Positions 9,954 through 18,818 of a stretch of 64,000 bases of DNA are shown piece after piece. Source of the DNA: Accumulibacter jenkinsii. Lineage in GTDB: Bacteria; Pseudomonadota; Gammaproteobacteria; Burkholderiales; Rhodocyclaceae. The notes below the pieces were generated by a model that was given only the letters and a program-made list of their open reading frames with translations, was not told where the DNA came from and made no database searches. The stretch spans positions 186,001-250,000 of the forward strand of contig JAZKUF010000005.1 in assembly GCA_036625225.1 (NCBI GenBank), in the 5' to 3' direction. The position numbers were made by a program, and so were the translations under genes. Numbering within the stretch: the first letter of the stretch is position 1; each line of letters starts with the position of its first letter.

Positions 9954-10376
9954 ATGCATCTCTTGAAGCTGCTTCATTTCGCTGCCTTGCTACTCTGGTG
10001 CGGCACGCTGCTCTACCTGCCGGCGCTGATCGCCCAGGCGACGCAGGCCGGCCGGCCCGTCTTCCACCGCGATGCCGGTCAGCTCATGCGCTGGGTGTTC
10101 ACGGGCATCGCGTCGCCGGCGGCGCTGCTCGCGATCGCGTCGGGAACGCTCCTCTTCGTCGGTGTCACCTCGCTTGCGCCGTGGCTGATCCTCAAGCTTT
10201 CGGCGGTGACCCTGCTGGTCATCGGCCACGCCCTGTGCGGCGTCCTGATCCTGAAATCCGCCGCCCAGCCGCCGCAGCGGATCCGCTTCTGGTGTACGGC
10301 GCTTGCCAGCGCGATCACCCTGCTCATCGGCGCCGCGCTCTGGCTGGTCCTCGCCAAGCCTTCATGGCGCGCTTGA
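9954..10376 (+). CDS. CopD-family membrane protein
   Basis: 140 residues with four predicted membrane helices. The start MHLLKLLHFAALLLWCGTLL has the helix-1 His and WxG pattern of CopD/COG1981-like integral membrane proteins that may bind heme or copper. ATG 9954 follows a GGAAGG site; longer open frames upstream have no support. The gene overlaps the end of the convergent DUF2231 gene by 15 bases. Since cytochrome oxidase genes follow, a role in metal or heme handling for respiration is plausible, but this is drawn from context. Confidence 0.7.
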   Translation: MHLLKLLHFAALLLWCGTLLYLPALIAQATQAGRPVFHRDAGQLMRWVFTGIASPAALLAIASGTLLFVGVTSLAPWLILKLSAVTLLVIGHALCGVLILKSAAQPPQRIRFWCTALASAITLLIGAALWLVLAKPSWRA

Positions 10377-10883
10377 ATCCTCGATCGCCGCCTCATGACC
10401 GACCTCCACCCCGACCGCGTGTTCGTAGACCAGGCGTCCGCCAAGGTAGGCGGCGATGACGATCAGGCCGGCGGTCAGCAGCGACAGGTAGATCTCCCAC
10501 TCCGCGAGGCGGGCGGCGTCCTGCCGATAGCGCAGCGTCCAGTTGAGCGAGGCGAGCGAGAGCATCATCACGGCGAGGATGGCGTGGCACCAGGCGGTGA
10601 TCTTCTCGCGCACCCGCGGCAGCAGGAGGTCGATCAGTCCGGGACCGCTCGCCAGCCAGCCGCCGACGGCGCCGATGCCGGCCAGCCAGAGACCGGCGCG
10701 CGCCCAGAACGGATCGTCGGTGATCAGCCAGGCGAAGTCGCAGCCGACCAGCCCGAGCAGCGCGGCGACCGGGAAGTGGATCAGCATCGGATGCAGCGGG
10801 TGGCCGGCGATCGCGGCCCGGCTGGTGATCGATTCGACGCCGGGCAGCCCGTCGGGGGAATCGGTTTTCGTTTCGGGGGACAT
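10362..10883 (-). CDS. DUF2231-family membrane protein
   Basis: 173 residues. After a short polar N-terminus comes IAGHPLHPMLIHFPVAALLG, the hallmark HPLHPMLIHFP motif of DUF2231 proteins, followed by four membrane helices and an acidic tail. ATG 10883 is preceded by GAGGAGG. It is divergent from the oxidase subunit II gene, with only 24 bases between the starts, so the two probably share a short control region. DUF2231 proteins often stand beside cytochrome or copper genes; the biochemical role is not known. Confidence 0.8.
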   Translation of the reverse strand: MSPETKTDSPDGLPGVESITSRAAIAGHPLHPMLIHFPVAALLGLVGCDFAWLITDDPFWARAGLWLAGIGAVGGWLASGPGLIDLLLPRVREKITAWCHAILAVMMLSLASLNWTLRYRQDAARLAEWEIYLSLLTAGLIVIAAYLGGRLVYEHAVGVEVGHEAAIEDSSAP

Positions 10884-10907
10884 GCGGGCCTCCTCGCTGA
10901 GCGGACC

Positions 10908-11669
10908 GTGAGACCCTTGCCGGGGGCTTGGCGCCTTGCCTCGGCAGTCCGTGCGCCGGCAAACGCTCTGGCTTCGCGCCTGCAATTGCCGCTCCCGCTC
11001 CTCGTCACGGTCGCCGCTTGCGACGGACCGCAGTCGATTCTCGATCCGGCGGGGCCGGCGGCCCGCGACGCCGCCCTGCTCTGGTGGCCGATGCTCCTGG
11101 TGGCGGTCTTGTCGCTGCTGCTGGTCAGCGTCCTCTGGCTGCTGGCGCTGCGCCGCGGCCCGCGGGGTGACGAAGCCGAAGCGAAGATCGTTCGCCGCTG
11201 GCTGGTCGGCGGCGGCCTGCTGCTGCCGACGGTCAGTCTCATCGCCCTGCTCGCCTTCGGCATCCCGGCCGGTGAGCGCATGCTGCTGCCCGGCGAGCCG
11301 CCGCCGCTGCGCATCGAGGTGACCGCCCGGCAGTGGGCGTGGGAAGTGCGCTACCCGGCGAGCGGAGTGGTGATGGTCAATCGCCTGCACCTGCCGCTCG
11401 GCCAGCCGGTCGAGATCCATCTCGAGAGCGCCGATGTCATCCATTCCTTCTGGGTGCCTCGCCTGGGCCGCAAGCTCGACGTCATTCCGGGGCGGCGCAA
11501 CGTCCTGCGGCTGCAGGCCGATCACCTCGGCCGCCTGCAGGGTCAGTGTGCGGAATATTGTGGCCGCGGGCATGCGCACATGCGGCTCGCGGTCGAAGTG
11601 CATTCGGGGGCCGATTTTGCCGCCTGGCTCGATCGCCAGGCAGCCGCGACGGTGGTCGCCCGGCGATGA
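10908..11669 (+). CDS. coxB: cytochrome c oxidase subunit II (lipoprotein type)
   Basis: 253 residues from GTG 10908, the only start that keeps a complete export signal; longer frames run through the divergent DUF2231 gene. The N-terminus ends in LLVTVAAC, a lipobox, so the mature protein is probably lipid-anchored. Two membrane helices follow. The periplasmic cupredoxin domain holds VIHSFWVPRLGRKLDV and the binuclear CuA site QCAEYCGRGHAHM (Cys, Glu, Cys, His, Met all present). It takes electrons from cytochrome c and passes them to subunit I. The ATG of the next gene overlaps its TGA. Confidence 0.9.
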   Translation: MRPLPGAWRLASAVRAPANALASRLQLPLPLLVTVAACDGPQSILDPAGPAARDAALLWWPMLLVAVLSLLLVSVLWLLALRRGPRGDEAEAKIVRRWLVGGGLLLPTVSLIALLAFGIPAGERMLLPGEPPPLRIEVTARQWAWEVRYPASGVVMVNRLHLPLGQPVEIHLESADVIHSFWVPRLGRKLDVIPGRRNVLRLQADHLGRLQGQCAEYCGRGHAHMRLAVEVHSGADFAAWLDRQAAATVVARR

Positions 11670-14203
11670 GTGCGGCCGCCGATCCGCGCGAACTCGACCG
11701 CCGCTTCCGCGCGGTCTGGGACAACCCGCCCGGCTGGCGGTCGCTGTCGGCAGTAAACCACAGCACGATCGGCGTTCGCTACCTGCTCACCGGGCTGGCT
11801 TTTTTTCTCTTCGCCGGTCTCCTGTCGATGCTCATGCGCGCGCAGCTCGCCTTGCCGCAGCAGGCGTTCATGGACGCCCCCACCTACGCCCAGGTGTTCA
11901 CCATGCACGGCACGGTGATGATGTTCCTCTTCGCGCTGCCGATGATGGAGGGGCTCGCGGTCTACCTGGTCCCGAAAATGATCGGCGCCCGCGACCTCGT
12001 CTTTCCGCGCCTGTCGGCTTTCGGCTACTGGTGTTATCTGTTCGGCGGGCTGATCCTCACGGCCAGCTTCTTCCTCGCGCGCTCGCCCGACGCCGGCTGG
12101 TTCATGTACCCGCCGCTGTCGAGCCGGCCCTACAGTCCGGGCGTCAATTCGGATTTCTGGCTGATCGGCGTCACCTTCATCGAGATTTCGGCGCTCTCCG
12201 CGGCCATCGAGCTGGTCGTCGCCATCCTGCGCAGCCGCAGCCCCGGCATGACGCTCGCGCGGCTGCCGATCTACGTCTGGTATATCCTGGTCATGGCGGC
12301 GATGATCGTCATCGGCTTTCCGCCGCTGATCCTCGGCAGCATCCTGCTCGAGCTCGAACGCGCGGCCGGACTGCCCTTTTTCGACGTCAGCCGCGGCGGC
12401 GATCCGCTGCTCTGGCAGCATCTCTTCTGGCTTTTCGGCCACCCCGAGGTGTACATCATCTTTCTGCCGGCGGCTGGCCTGGTGTCCACGCTGCTGCCGG
12501 TTTTCGCGCAGCGGCCGCTGGTCGGCTACCGCTGGGTGGTGCTGTCGGTGCTGGCCACCGGTTTTCTGAGCTTCGGCCTCTGGGTGCACCACATGTTCAC
12601 GACCGGCATCCCGCAGCTTGCGCAGGCCTTCTTTTCGGTCGCCAGCATGCTGATCGCCATTCCGACCAGCGTTCAGGTCTTCGCCTGGCTCGCCACCCTC
12701 TGGCTGGGGCGGCCGCTGCGGACGCTGCCGATGCTCTGGCTGTTCGGTTTCCTGTTCATCTTCGTCGCCGGTGGCCTGACCGGCGTCATGCTGGCGCTGG
12801 TTCCCTTCGACTGGCAGGTGCACGACACCCACTTCGTCGTCGCCCACCTGCACTATGTGCTGGTCGGCGGCATGCTCTTCCCGCTGATCGCCGCCGTCTA
12901 TTACTGGCTGCCGCACTTTTCCGGCCGCATGCCGTCGGTGCAGCTCGGGCGCTGGGGTTTCTGGCTGATTTTCAGCGGTTTCAACCTGACCTTTCTCGTC
13001 ATGCACTGGAGCGGCCTGCTCGGCATGCCGCGCCGCATCTACACCTACGACGCGGGCCTCGGCTGGGAGATACCGAACCTGATCTCGTCGGTCGGCAGCT
13101 TCGTCATGGCGATCGGCATCGCGACCCTGCTGGTTGACCTGCTGCTGCATTTTCGCTTCGGCCGGCGCGCCGGCAGCAACCCCTGGCAGGCCGACACGCT
13201 CGAATGGGCGATGCCGCTGCCGCCGCCGCCCTACAACTTCATCAGCCTGCCGACGGTGGACAGTCGTCATCCGCTCTGGCTGCAGCCGGAGCTGCCCGAG
13301 CGCCTGGCGCGCGGCGAGGGCGGCAACGCCGGGATTGCGCACGGCCGGCGCGAAACCTGGGGCAGCGACCTGTTGACCGGCGAGGCGCGCGAAACCGTGC
13401 ATCTGCCGGGCAACAGCTGGCTGCCGCTCCTCCTCGCCCTGACCCTCGCCTTCCTGTGCATCGCGCTGCTCGCGCGGAGCTACCTCGTCGCCCTGCCGGT
13501 GGTGCTGGTGGCGATCGCCCTGGTGCTGCGCTGGGCGTGGGAGAATGGGGCGCAGAGCGGCGGCGAGAGTGTCGCGACCGCCGGCGAGCCGGCGCTGCAC
13601 TGGCGAACCCACGATGGTCCGGGGCGCTGGGGAATGGCGGTGACCCTCTTCGCCGATGGCGCGCTCTACGGGTCCCTGCTCTTCGGCTGGCTTTACCTGT
13701 GGACGGTGGCGCCGCAAGCGCCCCTCTCCCTGCCACACTCTCTGACACTCTCCTTGCCCCAGCCCTCGCTGCCGCGCCTCGACAGCGGCGCCCTGGTGCT
13801 CAACGGCGTCGTCCTGCTGCTCGCCCTCGTCTGGCTGCAGCGCGTCCTGCGGCAATTGCGCCTCGCTTCGGCGGCCGGGCTGCAGCACCAGCTGGCGGCG
13901 ATCGCGGCCATCGCTTTCGTGCAGACCGGCCATCTCGGCTGGCTCGCGCAGACTGCCGGGCTTGATCCGACCGCCAGCGCGCAGGAGGCGGTGATGGCGG
14001 TCATTCTCGTCTACGTCATCGGCCACTGCGCGCTGGCGGCCCTCTTCACCGGCCTGCAGGCCTGCCGTGTGCGCTGCGGCCATGTCGGCGTCGAAGCGCC
14101 TTACGAGCCGCAGGTGCTGGCTGCCCTGTGGTCGTTCAATCTCGCCCTGCTGGTCAGCGCCGGCATCGCGCTCGGCCTCTTGCCGCTGGTCTGGGAGGTC
14201 TGA
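11666..14203 (+). CDS. coxA: cytochrome c oxidase subunit I fused to subunit III
   Basis: 845 residues. The start ATG 11666 overlaps the preceding stop as ATGA. Residues 1-560 are a heme-copper oxidase subunit I: low-spin heme ligand in TMHGTVMMF, CuB/D-channel motif GHPEVYI, VHHMFTTG, and HDTHFVVAHLHYVL with heme ligands. GHPEV includes the Glu of A1-type oxidases. After a linker (residues 560-670) the C-terminal 180 residues resemble subunit III, with helices and HWRTHDGPGRWGM. Reduction of O2 to water with proton pumping in the inner membrane. The I+III fusion is known from caa3/ba-type oxidases. A Leu/Ser/Pro repeat (LSLPHSLTLSLPQPSLP) lies in the subunit III part. Confidence 0.92.
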   Translation: MSAAADPRELDRRFRAVWDNPPGWRSLSAVNHSTIGVRYLLTGLAFFLFAGLLSMLMRAQLALPQQAFMDAPTYAQVFTMHGTVMMFLFALPMMEGLAVYLVPKMIGARDLVFPRLSAFGYWCYLFGGLILTASFFLARSPDAGWFMYPPLSSRPYSPGVNSDFWLIGVTFIEISALSAAIELVVAILRSRSPGMTLARLPIYVWYILVMAAMIVIGFPPLILGSILLELERAAGLPFFDVSRGGDPLLWQHLFWLFGHPEVYIIFLPAAGLVSTLLPVFAQRPLVGYRWVVLSVLATGFLSFGLWVHHMFTTGIPQLAQAFFSVASMLIAIPTSVQVFAWLATLWLGRPLRTLPMLWLFGFLFIFVAGGLTGVMLALVPFDWQVHDTHFVVAHLHYVLVGGMLFPLIAAVYYWLPHFSGRMPSVQLGRWGFWLIFSGFNLTFLVMHWSGLLGMPRRIYTYDAGLGWEIPNLISSVGSFVMAIGIATLLVDLLLHFRFGRRAGSNPWQADTLEWAMPLPPPPYNFISLPTVDSRHPLWLQPELPERLARGEGGNAGIAHGRRETWGSDLLTGEARETVHLPGNSWLPLLLALTLAFLCIALLARSYLVALPVVLVAIALVLRWAWENGAQSGGESVATAGEPALHWRTHDGPGRWGMAVTLFADGALYGSLLFGWLYLWTVAPQAPLSLPHSLTLSLPQPSLPRLDSGALVLNGVVLLLALVWLQRVLRQLRLASAAGLQHQLAAIAAIAFVQTGHLGWLAQTAGLDPTASAQEAVMAVILVYVIGHCALAALFTGLQACRVRCGHVGVEAPYEPQVLAALWSFNLALLVSAGIALGLLPLVWEV

Positions 14204-14206
14204 GCG

Positions 14207-14302
14207 ATGTGGCTGCACCCGCTGCCGATCGTCGTCGGTCCGAGCCTCTGGGCAATCGGGTTCGTCGCCCTGCCGATCGCTCGCTTGCCGCCATGCCTCT
14301 GA
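14207..14302 (+). CDS. small membrane peptide in the cox cluster, 31 residues
   Basis: A 31-codon frame begins three bases after the coxA stop and ends inside the start of ctaG. The product starts MWLHPLPIVVGPSLWAIGF and contains one hydrophobic segment of about 18 residues. Several cytochrome oxidases have tiny accessory subunits of this form encoded at this place, and the tight spacing suggests translational coupling. No homologue can be named from the sequence alone, and the frame is short enough to be chance. Confidence 0.45.
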   Translation: MWLHPLPIVVGPSLWAIGFVALPIARLPPCL

Positions 14303-15117
14303 AGCCAGGGCGGCGCGGGTTGGCGCTGCCCGCCCTCCTGCTGCCGCTGCCGGCGGCGGCGCATGAGCTGCGCGTCGACGCCGATTCCTGGACCCTGCTC
14401 AGCGCCCTCCTGCTGGCCATCGCCTGGGGACTGTACGCGCTCGGCGCGCAGCGCAAGCCGCCGTCTCCGGCACGTGCCGCGGGCTTTCACGCCGCCCTCG
14501 TGATCGCCGCGCTGGCCCTCTTCGGGCCACTCGACAGCGGCGCGCAGAACCATACCAGCCTGCACATGCTGCAGCACATGCTGTTGATGGTGGTGATTGC
14601 GCCGCTCGTCGCCATCGCCGTCCCGCTGCCGCAATGGCAGGCGGCGACGGGCCGTCCCTTGCGTGCGCTGGGGTCGGTGTTGCGGCAGTCGAGCCGTCGG
14701 CCGCTGTCGCTCGCGCTGGTGCACGGCGCGCTGATCTGGCTCTGGCACACGCCGCGCCTCTACCTGCTCGCGCTCGCAGAGCCCGGCTGGCACTTCGTCG
14801 AGCACGCCAGCTTCCTGCTCAGCGCCGGCCTGTTCTGGTGGTCGGTGCTGCACGCCGGCGCCCGCCGGCGCGGCGAAGCGCTGCTCGCGCTGCTGCTCAC
14901 CCTGATGCACACCGGACTGCTCGGCGCGCTGCTCACCTTCGGCCGCGAATCGTTCTACGGCGCCGAGCGCAGCCTGTTCGAGCAGCAACTGGCCGGGCTG
15001 ATCATGTGGGTGCCGGGGGGAGTCGTCTATCTCCTGGCGGCCGGCGCCATCGCCTGGCGCTGCCTGGGCGATGAAGCGCCGGCGCCGGGGCGGAGGTCCG
15101 GGACTGCCGGGGCCTGA
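14293..15117 (+). CDS. ctaG: cytochrome c oxidase assembly protein, caa3-type CtaG family
   Basis: 274 residues, start ATG 14293 inside the end of the small upstream frame; longer frames are shadows. Six or seven membrane helices. LHMLQHMLLMVVIAPLVAIAVPLP and later LWHTPRLYLLAL and HFVEHASFLLSAGLFWW carry the conserved His residues of the caa3_CtaG family, which helps form the oxidase copper centre. Being last in the cox cluster fits. It is followed by a possible hairpin at 15140-15169. This family is distinct from the CtaG/Cox11 CuB chaperone of alphaproteobacteria. Confidence 0.85.
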   Translation: MPLKPGRRGLALPALLLPLPAAAHELRVDADSWTLLSALLLAIAWGLYALGAQRKPPSPARAAGFHAALVIAALALFGPLDSGAQNHTSLHMLQHMLLMVVIAPLVAIAVPLPQWQAATGRPLRALGSVLRQSSRRPLSLALVHGALIWLWHTPRLYLLALAEPGWHFVEHASFLLSAGLFWWSVLHAGARRRGEALLALLLTLMHTGLLGALLTFGRESFYGAERSLFEQQLAGLIMWVPGGVVYLLAAGAIAWRCLGDEAPAPGRRSGTAGA

Positions 15118-15572
15118 CGAAACGGGCAAATTCAACCGGTAAATCTGCTCCTTGCCGGCAGAATTTACAAACCACAGACCCCTCACAGACCCCTCTCGCC
15201 GCCCGTTGGGCTGGAAATGGCGGCGCCGATCTGCCCGGCCCGGCGCGCGAGGGCCGTTTCCCTTGTCCGGGAACGACGCATTCACGCATTCACGCATTCA
15301 CGCATTCCGGCTTGCCGGCCGCAATGGCGCTCCGGGCACGGCGCCTGCTTCCTCCCTTGCTCCCTTTGCTGCTCTCGCTCGGTTGGGCTTGCTCCGCGGT
15401 GCTAACGATCAGGTTCAAGTGAGGAATCGTCCGTTCGCCATTGAACGGACGCGGGCCAGCACCGATTCGGCTCTGGTCTGCCATTTTTGCAAACGGGTAT
15501 TCATTTTGCTTTCTCCCCCCATGTCTCCGTTTGAGACCCCATTATTTCCCCCTTTTCATCCAGGAGTACGAG
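15118..15572. other. 455-base intergenic region with hairpins and a tandem repeat
   Basis: No convincing gene. It holds an imperfect hairpin at 15140-15169 (GTAAATCTGC against GCAGAATTTAC, one bulge) that may end the cox transcript, four tandem 8-base repeats at 15276-15307, and a 9-base-pair hairpin at 15428-15451 (CGTCCGTTC, six-base loop, GAACGGACG). The phasin ribosome binding site CAGGAG is at 15561. The promoter of the phasin gene must lie here but I could not fix it. Confidence 0.5.
15276..15307 (+). repeat. four tandem copies of ACGCATTC
   Basis: Four exact head-to-tail copies of an 8-base unit with nothing between them, in the gap between ctaG and the phasin gene. Such microsatellite-like arrays change length by slippage. 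Whether it affects phasin expression is unknown. Confidence 0.9.
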
Positions 15573-16274
15573 ATGCCCCAAGCCAATCGAAATCAGGAAG
15601 TCCGCCGAGAGAACATCCCTCCGCCAGCCCTCAATGCCGCCTCGCTGACGCTTCGCGGTTTCGGCGCGTTGTATGACATGCAGCTTTCCGCGGTGCGGCT
15701 CATGCTGCAGAGCCAGGCGCGCGCCGCCGCCATGTTCGGCCTGCCCGATTACTCGGACATGTTTTCCCTCGCCGATGAGAGAAGCCGGCGGCTCTTTGCC
15801 AGCGGTACCGAGCAGCTTCTGCAGACGACCGAGCGAACCCGCGAAGCGCTTGCCGAAATCCGGCGTCACATCGTGCACGCGGCCGAGAGCCAGACTGCCA
15901 GCCTGGTCGACCAGTGGACGCGCGGCATGGCAGAATTCGGCGACCAGACCGAGCAAGGGCTGATGCAGATTTCCCAAGCGGCGCGCCGGCAGGCGGAAGA
16001 AGTCGAACGGGCGATCGAACAGCAGAAGGTCGCGCAGGAGAAGGCTGAAAGGATCGAAAGGGAAAAGGGTGGTCAGGAAGCCATCGCCCACAATCGCCGT
16101 CATACCGACGATCTCTCCGAACGACGCAGCAAGCGGGAAGAGGAACAGGACAGCCAGCGCGAGCAGGAAGCCCGGGCACGGTCGGAGCAGCACAAGGTCG
16201 CACAGGACAGGGCCGAGCAGGACAGGGCCGCCGAACACAAAGCTCCGCGCAGCAAGTCGGCCGGCGCCGCGTAG
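15573..16274 (+). CDS. phasin-family protein with long charged coiled-coil tail
   Basis: 233 residues from ATG 15573 behind CAGGAG. Residues 20-140 fit the phasin fold: amphipathic helices with FGALYDMQLSAVRLMLQSQ and ALAEIRRHIVHAAESQTASLVDQW. From about residue 145 the protein becomes a highly charged coiled coil rich in Glu, Gln, Arg and Lys (EEVERAIEQQKVAQEKAERI) ending in a Lys/Ala-rich tail. Phasins coat polyhydroxyalkanoate granules and control their size. The tail is longer than in ordinary phasins and may bind nucleic acid or other granule proteins; that is inference. A strong hairpin follows the stop. Confidence 0.75.
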   Translation: MPQANRNQEVRRENIPPPALNAASLTLRGFGALYDMQLSAVRLMLQSQARAAAMFGLPDYSDMFSLADERSRRLFASGTEQLLQTTERTREALAEIRRHIVHAAESQTASLVDQWTRGMAEFGDQTEQGLMQISQAARRQAEEVERAIEQQKVAQEKAERIEREKGGQEAIAHNRRHTDDLSERRSKREEEQDSQREQEARARSEQHKVAQDRAEQDRAAEHKAPRSKSAGAA

Positions 16275-16280
16275 ATGAAT

Positions 16281-16312
16281 TCCCCTGCCGGGTCGCCCGA
16301 CCCGGCAGGGGA
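16281..16312 (+). terminator. hairpin after the phasin gene
   Basis: Perfect 15-base-pair stem (TCCCCTGCCGGGTCG with its complement) and a two-base spacer, starting 6 bases after the phasin stop. No clear T-run follows, so termination may be weak or the hairpin may protect the 3' end of the mRNA. Confidence 0.65.
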
Positions 16313-16557
16313 GTCGCTGCTTTGCATCGGGCTGCGCTTCCGGCGGCGCAGGATTTACCGCCTCTTGCCCTCTTTTACCGAACTTTCCCTTTTTTCTCTC
16401 TCGCTTTTCCGCTTGCCGGCACGGTTTTCACGGCCGGCCGGGCTTTGCCGCGTGCGTCGAAGGCTGGTATGCCTGTTGCTTTTCAGGAGAGTGCGGCCCG
16501 TCTCCAGGATCGGGCAGGGCTTCTCCAAAACCGGTAGATCAAGCGAAAGGAAAAGAA

Positions 16558-17451
16558 ATGATGGCCGAGATCCGCAAAGCGGTTTTTCCCGTCGCCGGAT
16601 TCGGCACCCGATTTCTCCCCGCCACCAAGGCCTCGCCGAAAGAAATGCTGGCCATCGTGGACAAGCCGCTGATTCAATTTGCCGTCGAGGAGGCCGCCGC
16701 GGCGGGGATCAGCCAGATGATCTTCGTTACCGGTCGCAACAAGCGCGCCATCGAGGATCATTTCGACAAGGCCTACGAACTCGAAGCCGATCTGGCCGCG
16801 CGCGGCAAGTTCGAACTCCTGCGGCAACTCGAAGGTCTCCTGCCGGCGGGCGTCAACTATGCCCATGTCCGCCAGCCGGAGATGCTCGGCCTCGGTCATG
16901 CCATCCTCTGCACGCGTCACCTGATCGGCAAAGAACCGTTTGCGGTGATTCTGGCCGACGATCTGATCGATGCCACGATCCCGGTCATCAAACAGATGGT
17001 CGATCTCTACGCGCGCACCGAATCGTCGATGGTCGGGGTCGAGGAGGTACCGCTCGAACAGACGGGAAGTTATGGCATGGTGCGGGTCGATCCGGGCAGT
17101 CGTCTCCACAGAGTCACCCATATCGTCGAAAAACCCCGCCCCGAAGCGGCGCCTTCCCGGCTCGGCGTGGTCGGCCGCTATCTGCTGACCCCGGCCATTT
17201 TCGATTGCCTGGATTCCTTGCCCCCCTCTTTCGGCGGCGAGGTGCAATTGACCGATGCCCTGCAACTGCTGTTGGCACGCGAGTCGCTGCTGGCTTACGA
17301 GTTCCGGGGGACGCGCTATGACTGCGGTTCAAAGCTGGGTTATCTCAAAGCCACGGTCGAATTTGCCCTCAAACATAGCGAAGTCGCCACCCAGTTTGGC
17401 GATTATCTCTCGACCTACGCAGCTGCCCTGGGCAGAAAACCCGCACGCTGA
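16558..17451 (+). CDS. galU: UTP-glucose-1-phosphate uridylyltransferase
   Basis: 297 residues, the usual size. Two neighbouring ATG codons (16558, 16561) are possible starts, both behind GAAAGGAAAAG. The nucleotide-binding signature GFGTRFLPATKASPKEML lies near residue 14, and EEVPLEQTGSYGMV and the C-terminal RGTRYDCGSKLGYLKA are typical of GalU. It makes UDP-glucose from UTP and glucose-1-phosphate for polysaccharide, glycogen and envelope synthesis in the cytoplasm. It stands alone, with 283 bases before it and 136 after. GalU is normally chromosomal, so a copy on an apparent plasmid may be a second isozyme. Confidence 0.93.
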   Translation: MMAEIRKAVFPVAGFGTRFLPATKASPKEMLAIVDKPLIQFAVEEAAAAGISQMIFVTGRNKRAIEDHFDKAYELEADLAARGKFELLRQLEGLLPAGVNYAHVRQPEMLGLGHAILCTRHLIGKEPFAVILADDLIDATIPVIKQMVDLYARTESSMVGVEEVPLEQTGSYGMVRVDPGSRLHRVTHIVEKPRPEAAPSRLGVVGRYLLTPAIFDCLDSLPPSFGGEVQLTDALQLLLARESLLAYEFRGTRYDCGSKLGYLKATVEFALKHSEVATQFGDYLSTYAAALGRKPAR

Positions 17452-17587
17452 TCGCCCCGCCGAAAGCCGGGCCGCATTCCTTCAGCGCCGGGAAATCAAG
17501 GCCTTCTCCTTGAAAGGGCGCTTGGCATGAGCAAAGCGAAGAATCCGTCCACCGTCTGCTCACCCCAACTTTCAGGTCATTGCGAAG

Positions 17588-18712
17588 ATGAAACTTTTTC
17601 ACTGCGACCACTGCCAGCAGCCGGTGTACTTCGAAAATTCGCGCTGCCTCAGTTGCGGCCACGCGCTCGCGTATCTGCCTGATCTGGCGACCATGGCCTC
17701 CCTCGAAGCGGTGGACGCCAACGCCTGGCGCTCGCCGCTGCCGGCAACCCGCGGGCGTCAATACCGTCTGTGCGACAACTACTGCCGCCACAACGTCTGC
17801 AACTGGGCGCTGCCAGCCGAGCAGGCGGGCACGCTGTGCGCCTCGTGCCGGCTCACCCGGGTGATCCCCGACCTCGACCAGGCGGGGCACAAGGAGGCCT
17901 GGTACCGCCTGGAAAGCGCCAAACGCCGTCTGCTTTATGGTTTGCTGGCCCTCAAGCTGCCGCTCGCCAACAAGAACGACGACCCCGAGCACGGGCTGGC
18001 CTACGAATTCCTCGCCGAAAGCCCCGGCGAGGGCAAGACCCCGGTGCTGACCGGACACCGCGACGGCGTCATCACCATCAATCTCGCCGAAGCCGACGAC
18101 GCCGAGCGGGAAAAGCGCCGCCTGCAGCTCGGCGAGGACTATCGCACCCTGCTGGGTCATTTCCGGCACGAGATCGGACACTATTACTGGGATCGGCTGA
18201 TTGCCCGCAGCCCGGCGATCGAGCGCTTTCGCGAGTGCTTCGGCGACGAGCGCGACGCTTATGACCAGGCGCTCGATCGCCATTACCGGCAGGGCCCGGT
18301 GAAGGACTGGCAGGAAAACTTCATCAGCGCCTACGCGAGTTCGCATCCGTGGGAAGACTGGGCCGAAACCTGGGCCCACTATCTACATATTACCGACACC
18401 CTCGAAACGGCAACCGCCTGCGGCTTGTCACTGGCGCCCCCGCAGGTCGCCCAGCCGGCCGGCGATGCCGATCCGAGGGCTCGGCCCGGCAACTCTTTCG
18501 AACGCCTGATCGAGCGCTGGTATCCGCTGACCCTGGTGCTCAACAACCTCAACCGCGGCCTCGGCCTTCCCGATGGTTATCCCTTCGTTCTCTCGGATGC
18601 GGTCATCGACAAGCTGCGTTTCGTCCATCAAACGGTCTGCGCCATTGATCGCCAGCCGCCAGCGCCGGTGAATGGCCCGGGAAGGGCCTACGCGCCGCAG
18701 CATGTCGATTGA
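17588..18712 (+). CDS. zinc-ribbon metallopeptidase (COG4307-type)
   Basis: 374 residues. The N-terminus is a zinc ribbon with CxxC pairs at Cys6/Cys9 and Cys20/Cys23 (FHCDHCQQPV, RCLSCGHAL). A further Cys-rich part (NYCRHNVCNW, LCASCRL) follows. The catalytic zinc site is HEIGH at 194-198, with the flanking FRHEIGHYYWDRL typical of this putative zinc-binding metallopeptidase family. A later WEDWAETWAHYLHITDTLETA is also family-typical and may supply the third zinc ligand (Glu). No signal peptide, so a cytoplasmic enzyme of unknown substrate. It begins at ATG 17588 after TTGCGAAG; no strong ribosome binding site is visible. Confidence 0.8.
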   Translation: MKLFHCDHCQQPVYFENSRCLSCGHALAYLPDLATMASLEAVDANAWRSPLPATRGRQYRLCDNYCRHNVCNWALPAEQAGTLCASCRLTRVIPDLDQAGHKEAWYRLESAKRRLLYGLLALKLPLANKNDDPEHGLAYEFLAESPGEGKTPVLTGHRDGVITINLAEADDAEREKRRLQLGEDYRTLLGHFRHEIGHYYWDRLIARSPAIERFRECFGDERDAYDQALDRHYRQGPVKDWQENFISAYASSHPWEDWAETWAHYLHITDTLETATACGLSLAPPQVAQPAGDADPRARPGNSFERLIERWYPLTLVLNNLNRGLGLPDGYPFVLSDAVIDKLRFVHQTVCAIDRQPPAPVNGPGRAYAPQHVD

Positions 18713-18818
18713 TCGCGAGCCGCCGAGCGGCCGCTGCCTGGCATCGGGCCACGCTGGCACAGTGTTTGCAGCCGCCATTCTGCAGTCCCCTTGTATTTAT
18801 CTTTGACAGGAGAGTCTC

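Noticed and set aside
11543..14218. Open frame of 891 codons on the minus strand across the oxidase subunit I+III gene
   Set aside because: Extremely rich in Gln, Arg, Glu, Asp and His, as typical of antisense frames of membrane-protein genes in GC-rich DNA.
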